From the NCBI RefSeq assembly GCF_016862915.1, contig NZ_BONW01000047.1, positions 1-34,117 of the forward strand: a stretch of 34,117 nt of DNA. The letters run 5' to 3'. Each line of letters starts with the position of its first letter. Within the stretch, counting starts at the first letter, position 1. A program made the position numbers and the translations under genes. The notes under the pieces were generated by a model, which was not told the origin of the DNA, ran no database searches, and saw nothing but the letters and a program-made list of their open reading frames with translations. Shown piece after piece: positions 1 through 6,221 of the stretch. The DNA is from Plantactinospora endophytica (GTDB lineage: Bacteria > Actinomycetota > Actinomycetes > Mycobacteriales > Micromonosporaceae).

Positions 1-23
1 CCGGCGCGGCACACCGGCACACC

Positions 24-90
24 ACACCTCCGCCCTACCTGGCGGCCCGAGCGGGATCCCCGCACCGGCCCCCGGGTAGGGCGGAGGTGT
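24..90. terminator. Perfect 16-bp inverted repeat, probable terminator hairpin
   Basis: Positions 24-39 (acacctccgccctacc) are exactly complementary to 75-90, with a 35-nt loop that is itself GC-rich. There is no T-tract, but actinobacterial terminators often lack one. It most likely ends a gene lying left of the window. The long loop would also suit a protein-binding or small-RNA structure. Confidence 0.5.
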
Positions 91-127
91 TTCTGCCGTC
101 CCGCCTGCTTCGCCCGGCTGACCCGCT

Positions 128-188
128 GCACCGCCAGCTCCGCTGCACCGTCAGTTCTGGGGCACCGTCAGTTCTGCTTGCACCGTCG
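128..188. repeat. 17-bp tandem repeat, about 3.5 copies
   Basis: Units start at 128, 145 and 162, with a partial unit at 180. The shared core is gcaccgtcagttctg; the first unit is diverged (gcaccgccagctccgct). The array abuts, and partly runs into, the sigma-factor relic on the minus strand, so it may have grown where that gene decayed. Confidence 0.6.
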
Positions 189-240
189 TCGACTCCGGAA
201 CCAGGAACGCGGCGGCAATCTGTGGCGCGGTCAGCCCGCC
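184..240 (-). pseudogene. Relic of an ECF-type sigma factor (region 4 fragment)
   Basis: On the minus strand this stretch reads GGLTAPQIAAAFLVPESTT. It closely resembles the start of the region-4 helix-turn-helix in large actinobacterial ECF sigma factors (family form roughly GGLTTAEIARAFLVPEPTM). I found no continuation of the family on either side: the upstream frame is unrelated and the downstream frame runs into the tandem repeat and a stop. A decayed fragment is the simplest reading; chance similarity of about 19 residues is possible but unlikely. Confidence 0.4.
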
Positions 241-584
241 CGCGTCGATCTGGCGTCCGCTCGCCCCGTCGGCTCTGACCCCACCCGACGCCCCCGATGC
301 CGTTCGGAGACGTCGCCCCCGATGCCGTCCACTTCGGCCGGGTCGACCGGCCGGGCCTGCGGGCGAAATAGCATCTCTTTCCTTCCACTGGGTCGCCGCC
401 CTCTCCGCCCCGATTCGGGCAACGAATTCCGGCACCACTCTCGTGTCCATTTCCGTACCCGGATGTCGACTCTTGGCAACTGTCGGACGGACTGTGCCAT
501 GTCGACGTCTTCGCAGCTCATGGCGGGTATACGCCCACTCCTCCGAAAATAACTATGGGCTGCGTCACAGCAATTAACCAAGGC

Positions 585-611
585 GTTTCCTCTCGCGCCG
601 GCCTCGGGTAC
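585..611 (+). promoter_or_regulatory. SigB/SigF-type promoter candidate for the gas-vesicle operon
   Basis: GTTT at 585-588 is followed after 17 bases by GGGTAC at 606-611. This fits the GTTT-N15-17-GGGTA pattern known for SigF/SigB-type stress sigma factors in actinobacteria. It lies about 70 bases before the first gene of the operon, which has no other upstream gene. Not tested; GGGTA alone is common in such GC-rich DNA. Confidence 0.4.
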
Positions 612-680
612 CGGCTGCGGCTAGACGCAATCCGGACGACCGGATGCCGTACGCGGAAGCAAAGCGAAGGGGATGACGAG

Positions 681-1400
681 ATGAGTAAGGCGACTCAGAT
701 CGCACTGGGAGCCGGCGTCGGCTATCTGCTCGGCCGGCGTCGGAAGCTGGGTCTGGTGGTGGTACTGGGCGGGGCGGTCGCCGCCGGACGGCTCAGCAGC
801 GATCGTCGACTGCTCAGCCGGGGCGCGAAGCTGCTCGGCAGCTCCACCGAACTGAGCCGGATCGCCGAGTTGGGCATGCCGCTGGTCGCCGCGACCCGGG
901 CCGCCGCGACCAGCGCGGTGACCCGGCGGATCGACGCGGTCAGCGCCGGCCTGCGGGAGCGGACCGACCTTCGGCAGGCGGCCGGGCGGACCGCACCGGA
1001 GGAGGCCGCCGAGCCGGCCGAGCGGGTCCGCCGGAAGGCGTCGGACCTGCGCGGCACGGTCCGCCGGGGCCGCCGGCCGGCAAAGCCGGCGGACGAGGAG
1101 CCCGACGAGTTCGAGGCGGACGAGTTCGAGGACGACGAGCCGGCGGACGAGGACGTCGACGCCGACCTCCGGGACGACGACGCGGACGCCGTCGACGCCG
1201 AGGACACCGACGAGGACGAGGACACCGACGAGGACGACGACGACAGCGACGAGGACGAGGACAGCGACGAGGACGACGCGGATCTGGACCGTCGTGCCGG
1301 GCAGAAGAGGGACCGGCGTCCTTCCCGGTCGGCGCCCCGGCAACCGGCCCGGCGCAAGGAGTCGACCGACGCCGCTCCGGTACGCCGGAGGGCCCGATGA
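681..1400 (+). CDS. Gas-vesicle accessory protein, GvpY-like
   Basis: Predicted 239-residue protein of unknown biochemical role, first in the gas-vesicle operon. The ATG at 681 is preceded by gaagggg at good spacing; an in-frame start at 555 has no such signal and would add an unrelated leader. Residues 1-35 are glycine-rich and hydrophobic (GAGVGYLLGRRRKLGLVVVL), like the actinobacterial proteins called GvpY, which databases sometimes mislabel DNA primase. Residues about 136-201 are almost entirely Asp and Glu, encoded by gac/gag runs, and the last 38 residues are strongly basic. The acidic tract is probably disordered and could act as a charged brush or chaperone arm. The start codon of the next gene overlaps its stop. 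The GvpY assignment rests on the N-terminal pattern and position, so it is moderate. Confidence 0.65.
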   Translation: MSKATQIALGAGVGYLLGRRRKLGLVVVLGGAVAAGRLSSDRRLLSRGAKLLGSSTELSRIAELGMPLVAATRAAATSAVTRRIDAVSAGLRERTDLRQAAGRTAPEEAAEPAERVRRKASDLRGTVRRGRRPAKPADEEPDEFEADEFEDDEPADEDVDADLRDDDADAVDAEDTDEDEDTDEDDDDSDEDEDSDEDDADLDRRAGQKRDRRPSRSAPRQPARRKESTDAAPVRRRAR

Positions 1401-2455
1401 GCCCGGCGACCCGCGCGGCACGGGCCCGGCCGGCCGAGGGACCCCAGGCGGGTTCGAACGGGCTGGTAGAGGCGCTGCGCGGCCTGGCCGGGGCCGCCGG
1501 GGAGCGCATGGTCAGCGGCGCGACCAGCCGGATCGGCGGCACCACCGACCGACTCGCCCGGTACGCCGAGCGCGGCGGCCCGGCCGGGGCAGCCGCCAAG
1601 GCCGGCGCGGGACGGCTGGCCGAAGGGGCCTCTCCGATGAAGGCGGGACTCGCCGCCGGGCTGGCCGCCGTCAAGGAGCGGGTCCGGACGGCACTGGGTC
1701 GAAGCGGCGGGGGCGCGGAGCAGAAGCTCAAGGTGACCAACATCGTGGAGTCGATCGAGGTCGGCGTGCCACGGCGGGTGGCGTACGACCAGTGGACCCG
1801 GTTCGAGGACTTCCCCCGGTTCATGAAGAAGGTGGAGCACGTCGAGCGGAACTCGGCCGAGGAGATGACCTGGAAGGCGCAGGTCTTCTGGTCGCACCGG
1901 AGCTGGCGGTCCCGCACGGTCGAGCAGGTACCGGACGAGCGGATCGTCTGGCGGTCCACCGGCGCCAAGGGTTCGGTCGACGGCGCGGTGACCTTCCACG
2001 AGATCACCCCCGAGCTGACCCGGATCCTGCTGGTGCTGGAGTACCACCCGCAGGGCCTGTTCGAGCGGACCGGCAACCTCTGGCGGGCCCAGGGCCGACG
2101 GGTACGCCTCGAACTGAAGCACTTCGCGCGGCACGTGATGACCCAGACGATCCTGCACCCGGACGAGGTGCGGGGCTGGCGCGGTGAGATCCGGGACGGG
2201 CAGGTCGTCCGCGACGACGACGGGGACGAGAGCACCGAGAAGCCTGACCGAAGCACCGAGAAGGCCGGCCGGAGTACTGAGAAGGCGGGACGGACCGGTA
2301 CGGCGGGCGAGGGGGCCGCCGGACGGACGGGCACGGCGGGCGAGAAGTCCGGACGGACCGGCTCGGCGGGCCGGAACGCCGAGCGGACGACGAGACGCCG
2401 GAGCGCTGACAGCGGCGCTGACAAGACGGAACGGAGCGGAGGGGTACGGCGATGA
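1397..2455 (+). CDS. SRPBCC-domain gas-vesicle protein, GvpZ-like
   Basis: 352 residues. A helical, alanine-rich N-terminal part (1-108) precedes an SRPBCC (polyketide cyclase/dehydrase-like) domain at about 112-255. Recognisable stretches are [20 protein letters not shown], then the [20 protein letters not shown] strand pair, and [20 protein letters not shown] in the long C-terminal helix. SRPBCC folds bind hydrophobic ligands; in Streptomyces gas-vesicle loci the matching gene is called gvpZ and its function is unknown. The ATG overlaps the previous stop (ATGA), so the two are translationally coupled. Residues about 265-352 form a low-complexity basic tail built on tandem repeats ([14 protein letters not shown] units, then TGTAGE-type units) that is not part of the family core. 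Confidence 0.75.
   Translation: MSPATRAARARPAEGPQAGSNGLVEALRGLAGAAGERMVSGATSRIGGTTDRLARYAERGGPAGAAAKAGAGRLAEGASPMKAGLAAGLAAVKERVRTALGRSGGGAEQKLKVTNIVESIEVGVPRRVAYDQWTRFEDFPRFMKKVEHVERNSAEEMTWKAQVFWSHRSWRSRTVEQVPDERIVWRSTGAKGSVDGAVTFHEITPELTRILLVLEYHPQGLFERTGNLWRAQGRRVRLELKHFARHVMTQTILHPDEVRGWRGEIRDGQVVRDDDGDESTEKPDRSTEKAGRSTEKAGRTGTAGEGAAGRTGTAGEKSGRTGSAGRNAERTTRRRSADSGADKTERSGGVRR
2231..2360 (+). repeat. In-frame tandem repeats in the tail of the GvpZ-like gene
   Basis: Three 21-bp units (2231-2251, 2252-2272, 2273-2293) encode [14 protein letters not shown] and STEKAGR. They are followed by longer related units of about 30 bp carrying the core acggcgggcgag. Unit lengths are multiples of three, so copy-number change would keep the frame. 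Confidence 0.75.
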
Positions 2456-2835
2456 CGGACATCGTGCGGCGTTCGGGCGGCTCACCCGGCGGTGGTGGCG
2501 GCGGCTCCGACCTGGCCGAGGTGGTCGGGATGATCCTGGACAAGGGTGTGGTCATCGACGCCCACCTGGCGGTCAGCCTGGTCGGCATCCGACTGCTCAC
2601 CGTCGACGCCCGGGTCGTGGTGGCCAGCGTCGACACCTACCTCCGGTTTGCCGAGGCGACCAACCGGCTCGACCTATCGGCAAGCCGGGACAAGGGTCTG
2701 CCGGACCTCGTCTCCGGTGGGAAGGCCGGCCTGATGGAGAAGGCCGGGGACGCCCTCGGCGAGATCGTCGGTGGCGGCGGCGGCCGGGACCGGGACCGGG
2801 TTCCGCGTCGGCGTCGCCGGGAGGAGGAGGACTGA
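2452..2835 (+). CDS. gvpA: Gas vesicle structural protein GvpA
   Basis: 127-residue shell protein. The conserved core (about residues 20-72) contains [30 protein letters not shown] and [15 protein letters not shown], all hallmark GvpA segments that pack into the ribbed wall of the vesicle. GvpA is usually about 70-75 residues in cyanobacteria. Actinomycete versions, as here, carry a long C-terminal extension; in this case it is glycine-rich and ends in alternating basic and acidic residues (RRRRREEED). A glycine run also precedes the core. Of the three GvpA-family genes in the operon (with 4384 and 5657), this one is closest to the canonical structural protein. The start overlaps the previous stop. 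Confidence 0.92.
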   Translation: MTDIVRRSGGSPGGGGGGSDLAEVVGMILDKGVVIDAHLAVSLVGIRLLTVDARVVVASVDTYLRFAEATNRLDLSASRDKGLPDLVSGGKAGLMEKAGDALGEIVGGGGGRDRDRVPRRRRREEED

Positions 2836-2836
2836 G

Positions 2837-3619
2837 ATGGCGACATCGTCCACGATGGACACCGGCAGCGGCACCGGACAGTTGCTCTACGGGCTGGTGC
2901 CGGCGGACGTCGAGGTGACCCCGCAGGCCCGGGGCCTGTCCGACCCGGTCGGCCCGGTCGGCATGATCCGACACGGCGAGGTGGCCGCCCTGGTAAGCGA
3001 GACGCCCCTGGACGTACGACTGGGACGGCCGGAGGACCTGCTGGCGTACCGCGAGCTGCTGGACGGCGTCGCGGTGACCGGCGACGTGCCGGTACTGCCG
3101 GTGCGGTTCGGCACGGTGCTGGGCAGTACGACCGCGGTCAGCGAGCTGCTGGCGGTGCGCCACGACGAGTACAAGGCCGCGCTGGCCGAGCTGGAGGGGC
3201 GGGTCGAGTACGTCGTCCGGGCCCGGTACGTCGAGCGGGCCCTGCTGGCCGGCGTACTCGCCGAGGAGCCGGAGGCCGCCGACCTGCGCGACCAACTGCG
3301 GGGCCTGCCGGAGGACGCTGCTGTCGAGCTGCGGATCCGGCTCGGTGAGATCGTCGCCCAGGCTGTGGAGGCGCACCGGGCGGCCGACACCGAGCGGCTG
3401 GTCGAGGCCCTCGGCCCGTACTGCCTGGCCGACGCGCCGCTGCCGGCGCACCACGAGCAGGACGCCGCCCGGGTCGCGTTCCTGGTCGAGCGGGGCCGGC
3501 GAACCGCGTTCACGGACGCGGTACGGGACCTGGCCGAGACGTGGCGGGACTGGGCGACGATGCGGACCATCGGGCCGACCGCCGCCTGGGACTTCGTCCC
3601 CGTGACCGTGGGGCGGTGA
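2837..3619 (+). CDS. gvpF: Gas vesicle protein GvpF (GvpF/GvpL family)
   Basis: 260 residues, assuming the ATG at 2837. The frame is open further upstream, but this ATG follows a strong gaggaggagg ribosome-binding site lying at the end of gvpA and gives the normal N-terminus (LLYGLVPADVEV). The two-part GvpF/L fold is visible: an N-terminal domain ending in DVPVLPVRFGTVLGS, a charged helical middle (DEYKAALAELEGRVEY), and the family C-terminal signature MRTIGPTAAWDFVPV. GvpF is thought to contact GvpA during shell assembly. The gene starts one base after the gvpA stop, and its own stop is overlapped by the GTG of gvpG. Confidence 0.9.
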   Translation: MATSSTMDTGSGTGQLLYGLVPADVEVTPQARGLSDPVGPVGMIRHGEVAALVSETPLDVRLGRPEDLLAYRELLDGVAVTGDVPVLPVRFGTVLGSTTAVSELLAVRHDEYKAALAELEGRVEYVVRARYVERALLAGVLAEEPEAADLRDQLRGLPEDAAVELRIRLGEIVAQAVEAHRAADTERLVEALGPYCLADAPLPAHHEQDAARVAFLVERGRRTAFTDAVRDLAETWRDWATMRTIGPTAAWDFVPVTVGR

Positions 3620-3876
3620 GGCCGGTGCTGGGCATCCTGCTCTCCCTGCCACTCGCCCCGGTACGCGGACTCACCGGGCTGGCCCGGCTGCTGCGCGACC
3701 AGGCCGACCGCGAGCTGTACGACCCGGTCAACGTGCAGCGCGAGCTGACCGCGCTGGCCGACGCGGCGGCGGCCGGCGAGATCTCCGGACCGGAACTCGA
3801 TCAGGCCCAGCAACGAATCCTCGACCGCCTGATCACCCGACCACATTCGTTCGAGACGGCATCGGAAGGGAGCTGA
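3616..3876 (+). CDS. gvpG: Gas vesicle protein GvpG
   Basis: 86 residues. The GTG at 3616 overlaps the gvpF stop (GTGA) and gives the family N-terminus GILLSLPLAPVRG. Next comes the usual helical hairpin with RDQADRELYDPVNVQRELT and a second helix rich in Glu and Leu (ISGPELDQAQQRILDRLI). GvpG is a small accessory protein required for vesicle assembly in several systems, and it sits directly after gvpF in most loci. An upstream in-frame ATG at 3541 would add 25 residues copied from the gvpF region in another frame, so I reject it. Confidence 0.87.
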   Translation: MRPVLGILLSLPLAPVRGLTGLARLLRDQADRELYDPVNVQRELTALADAAAAGEISGPELDQAQQRILDRLITRPHSFETASEGS

Positions 3877-3877
3877 C

Positions 3878-4387
3878 ATGGCCGGGCGCACCGATCGCGC
3901 CGACCGCCGCCGGGGGCCGGAGCGCTACCCGGACGACGAGCACGACCACCGCGAGGAGGACGGCTGGACCGGCGGCGACCAGGACGACGACGCGGAGGAC
4001 TGGATCGACGACGACTACGAGGACGAGGATGCCGACGACGAGGACGACGACGACTACGAGGACGACGACGGGGACGACGGGGCGGACGAGCGGTCTGGTG
4101 CCGGGAACCCGCCGCAGCCGGTCTCCGCTCGTGTCGCGGCCGGGAACGCGGCGCGGCAGATCGCCGGCCTGATCGGCAAGCCGGTCATCGGGGTCACCTC
4201 GTTGGACCGGACCGAGCGGGGCTGGCTGGTCGGTGTAGAGGTCGTCGAGGATGCCCGGATCCCCTCCTCGGCCGACATCCTCGCCGTCTACCGGACCGAA
4301 CTGGACGCCGACGGGGAGCTGACCGGATACCGGCGGACCCGGCGCTATCCGCGCGGTCGCGGTGACAACGGAACCGGAGTGGGGTGA
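3878..4387 (+). CDS. gvpO: Gas vesicle protein GvpO with acidic N-terminal extension
   Basis: 169 residues. Residues about 80-165 are the GvpO domain (ARQIAGLIGKPVIGVTSLDR, GWLVGVEVVEDARIPSSADI, LAVYRTELDADGELTGYRR). In front lies a stretch from about residue 17 to 72 made largely of Asp and Glu with a few aromatic residues (DYEDE, DDYEDDD). In Halobacterium GvpO is needed for vesicle formation, but its mechanism is unsettled. The acidic arm resembles that of the first gene of this operon. In Streptomyces gvp loci gvpO is usually first; here it lies in the middle. The gene starts one base after the gvpG stop, and the GTG of the next gene overlaps its stop. Confidence 0.88.
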   Translation: MAGRTDRADRRRGPERYPDDEHDHREEDGWTGGDQDDDAEDWIDDDYEDEDADDEDDDDYEDDDGDDGADERSGAGNPPQPVSARVAAGNAARQIAGLIGKPVIGVTSLDRTERGWLVGVEVVEDARIPSSADILAVYRTELDADGELTGYRRTRRYPRGRGDNGTGVG

Positions 4388-4731
4388 CGGACGTGCTGCC
4401 ACAACCGACGTACGGCCACGGTCACGGCCGGCCGGCGACCGGCGACACCGGCAACCTGGCGGACATCCTGGAGCGGGTGCTCGACCGGGGCGTGGTGATC
4501 GCCGGAGACATCCGGGTGAACCTGCTCGACATCGAACTGCTCACCATCAAGCTGCGCCTGGTGGTCGCCTCCGTCGACACCGCCCGGGAGATGGGGATCG
4601 ACTGGTGGGAACACGACCCGTTCCTCGGGGGGCGTCAGCGCGGCTCCGTCGGGCGGGGCGCCGGGCCGGAGGGGCCGGATGCGGCGGCGCTGCCCGAAGG
4701 CACCGGTCGGCGGACGGCGGAGGAACGATGA
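4384..4731 (+). CDS. gvpJ: Gas vesicle protein GvpJ (GvpA family)
   Basis: 115 residues from a GTG that overlaps the gvpO stop. A short His/Gly-rich leader precedes a GvpA-family core: LADILERVLDRGVVIAGDIR, then VNLLDIELLTIKLRLVVASV and DTAREMGIDWWEHDP. The pattern (LDIELLTIKLRLVVAS, WWEHDP) matches GvpJ/GvpM-type minor shell proteins, thought to start or shape the vesicle tips, rather than the main GvpA. A Gly/Pro-rich tail of about 40 residues follows. Coupled to the next gene by an ATGA overlap. Confidence 0.88.
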   Translation: MTDVLPQPTYGHGHGRPATGDTGNLADILERVLDRGVVIAGDIRVNLLDIELLTIKLRLVVASVDTAREMGIDWWEHDPFLGGRQRGSVGRGAGPEGPDAAALPEGTGRRTAEER

Positions 4732-5660
4732 GCGACGGGCAGGCATTCTGGCTGCACGGTGTGACCCGGCAGCTCCGTACCGAGCAGTTGGCCGGGCTCA
4801 CCGGGACGGGCGGAGGGCCGGTCGAGGCGGTGCGGGTCGGCGACCTGGTCGCGGTCGTCGCGCGGGTGGACCCCGACGGGTACGCCGAGGCGGCGCTGCA
4901 CCGCAATCTCGGCGACCTGCACTGGCTGGAGGAGGCGGCGACCGCGCACCATCGGGTGGTCGAGTCGGTCTGGCGGCTCGGCCCGGTCCTGCCGGCCCGG
5001 CTGGCCACCGTCTACCGGGACGGGCCGGCACTGCACGCGGGAGTGCACGACCGGCGGGTGGCGCTGCGTACCGTCCTCGACCAGCTCACCGACCGGGCCG
5101 AGTGGGGCGTCAAGGCGTACGCCGTGCGGTCGGCGGACGAGGCGACGGAGCATTCCGCCGGACCGGTCGGTGGTGGTGCGGGTGCGGCGTACCTGCGGCG
5201 CCGACGGGCCGCGCTGGCGGCGGGCGAGGCAGCCCGGCAGGCGGCGGCGGAGGGTGCCGAGGCGGTACACGGGGCGTTGGCCGGGCTGGCCGGTGCGGCC
5301 CGTCGACACCGGCCGCAGGACCGGAGCCTGAGCGGGGTGGCGGAGCCGATGGTGCTCAACGGCGCGTACCTGCTGCCGGCCGAGCGGGCCGCCGAGTTCG
5401 CCGAGCTGCTCCGGGTGCTGGGTGCCCGGCATCCGGCGCTCCGGCTGGAGCTGACCGGCCCGTGGCCGCCGTACTCGTTCGCCGGTCTCGAAGACTCCGA
5501 GACCGAGGACACCGAAGCTGGGAACGCCGAAACCGGGAACGCCGGAATCGGGAACGCCGGAATCGAGGACGAGTCGACCGGGGGCGGCGGAACCGAGGAC
5601 GGGGGAACCGGAGACGGCGGCGGGGTCGAGGCGGCGGGTGTCGACGGGGGGCGGCGATGA
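4728..5660 (+). CDS. gvpL: Gas vesicle protein GvpL (GvpF/GvpL family)
   Basis: 310 residues from the ATG at 4728, which overlaps the gvpJ stop. The GvpF/L family is recognisable from AFWLHGVTRQL, LEEAATAHHRVVESVWRLGP, VLPARLATVYRDGPAL, WGVKAYAV and the C-terminal LELTGPWPPYSFAGLED. It is the second GvpF/L protein of the operon, as is usual in actinomycetes (F and L). After residue 255 it carries an extra acidic, Gly-rich tail of about 55 residues, part of which is a 15-bp tandem repeat (GNAET, GNAGI, GNAGI). The tail is not part of the family fold and is probably disordered. Confidence 0.88.
   Translation: MSDGQAFWLHGVTRQLRTEQLAGLTGTGGGPVEAVRVGDLVAVVARVDPDGYAEAALHRNLGDLHWLEEAATAHHRVVESVWRLGPVLPARLATVYRDGPALHAGVHDRRVALRTVLDQLTDRAEWGVKAYAVRSADEATEHSAGPVGGGAGAAYLRRRRAALAAGEAARQAAAEGAEAVHGALAGLAGAARRHRPQDRSLSGVAEPMVLNGAYLLPAERAAEFAELLRVLGARHPALRLELTGPWPPYSFAGLEDSETEDTEAGNAETGNAGIGNAGIEDESTGGGGTEDGGTGDGGGVEAAGVDGGRR
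5520..5564 (+). repeat. 15-bp in-frame tandem repeat in the gvpL tail
   Basis: Three units (5520-5534, 5535-5549, 5550-5564) of gggaacgccggaatc; the first has gaaacc at its end. They encode a pentapeptide of type GNAGI. The core gggaacgccgg recurs in the extra loop of the trmB gene near 27690-27720. Confidence 0.8.
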
Positions 5661-5863
5661 GCGGGCGGGAGGTGCTCGACAGCCAGCCGGTCTCCCTGGT
5701 CGACCTGCTCGACCGGGTGCTGGCCACCGGCGTGGTGGTCAGTGGCGACCTGGTGCTGTCGATCGCCGACGTGGACCTGGTGTACGTCTCGTTGCGAGCG
5801 CTGCTCGCCTCCGTACGCGCCGCCGCCGGGCCGGACCCGACCTCCGGCGGTACGCCGTGCTGA
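5657..5863 (+). CDS. gvpS: Gas vesicle protein GvpS (GvpA family)
   Basis: A compact 68-residue member of the GvpA family and the third in the operon. The core reads SLVDLLDRVLATGVVVSGDL, then VLSIADVDLVYVSLRALLAS, with the family's paired amphipathic strands but without the extended tails of gvpA and gvpJ. In actinomycete loci the small GvpA-like protein next to gvpK is called GvpS and is a presumed minor shell component. The ATG overlaps the gvpL stop, and the GTG of gvpK lies inside its last codons, so all are translationally coupled. Confidence 0.85.
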   Translation: MSGREVLDSQPVSLVDLLDRVLATGVVVSGDLVLSIADVDLVYVSLRALLASVRAAAGPDPTSGGTPC

Positions 5864-6153
5864 GCCCGGAGCAGTCCCGGCCCGGTCGGGTCGAGGTGGA
5901 CCGCGACGGTGTCGAGCGCGGCCTGGCCGGACTGGTGCTCACCATCGTGGAACTGCTGCGGCAGTTGATGGAGCGGCAGGCGCTGCGTCGGATCGACCAG
6001 GGCGACCTGACCGACGAGCAGATCGAGCGGGTCGGCAGTACCCTGATGGCGCTGGACGAGCAGATGACCGAGTTGCGGGAGCACTTCGGCCTGACACCGG
6101 AGGATCTCAACCTCGACCTCGGTCCGCTCGGCCCGCTGCTGCCCCGGGACTGA
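5857..6153 (+). CDS. gvpK: Gas vesicle protein GvpK
   Basis: 98 residues, last gene of the gas-vesicle operon. Family signatures are DRDGVERGLAGLVLTIVELL, RQLMERQALRRID, LTDEQIERVGSTLMALDEQM and the ending FGLTPEDLNLDLGPLG. GvpK is a conserved accessory protein essential for vesicles in several species. I chose GTG 5857, overlapping the gvpS end, because it gives the short leader usual in the family; the next codon, CTG, is a weaker alternative. The helicase gene follows after 68 bases and is unlikely to belong functionally. Confidence 0.9.
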   Translation: MLSPEQSRPGRVEVDRDGVERGLAGLVLTIVELLRQLMERQALRRIDQGDLTDEQIERVGSTLMALDEQMTELREHFGLTPEDLNLDLGPLGPLLPRD

Positions 6154-6221
6154 CCGGACGCGCTGCGCCGGCGAGGTCGCCCAGCGCCGACCGACCGCAG
6201 CACCGGTGCGAGACTGGCCCG

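Larger units (their letters stand above)
1..680. other. Long non-coding stretch before the gas-vesicle operon
   Basis: No open frame here has a convincing ribosome-binding site or family resemblance over its length; the overlapping frames on both strands look like by-products of high GC. The stretch holds a perfect inverted repeat (24-90), a 17-bp tandem repeat (128-188), a short relic of a sigma-factor gene on the minus strand (184-240) and a promoter candidate for the operon that starts at 681. The part from about 400 to 580 is less GC-rich than its surroundings, which fits regulatory DNA. Confidence 0.6.

Noticed and set aside
35-581. Several overlapping open frames on both strands before the gas-vesicle operon
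   Set aside because: They overlap each other, lack ribosome-binding sites and, apart from the 19-residue sigma-factor scrap, resemble no family.
1084-1290. Asp/Glu codon run (gacgaggac repeats) as a possible CRISPR or satellite array
   Set aside because: There are no spacers or fixed period; it is an in-frame acidic protein tract.
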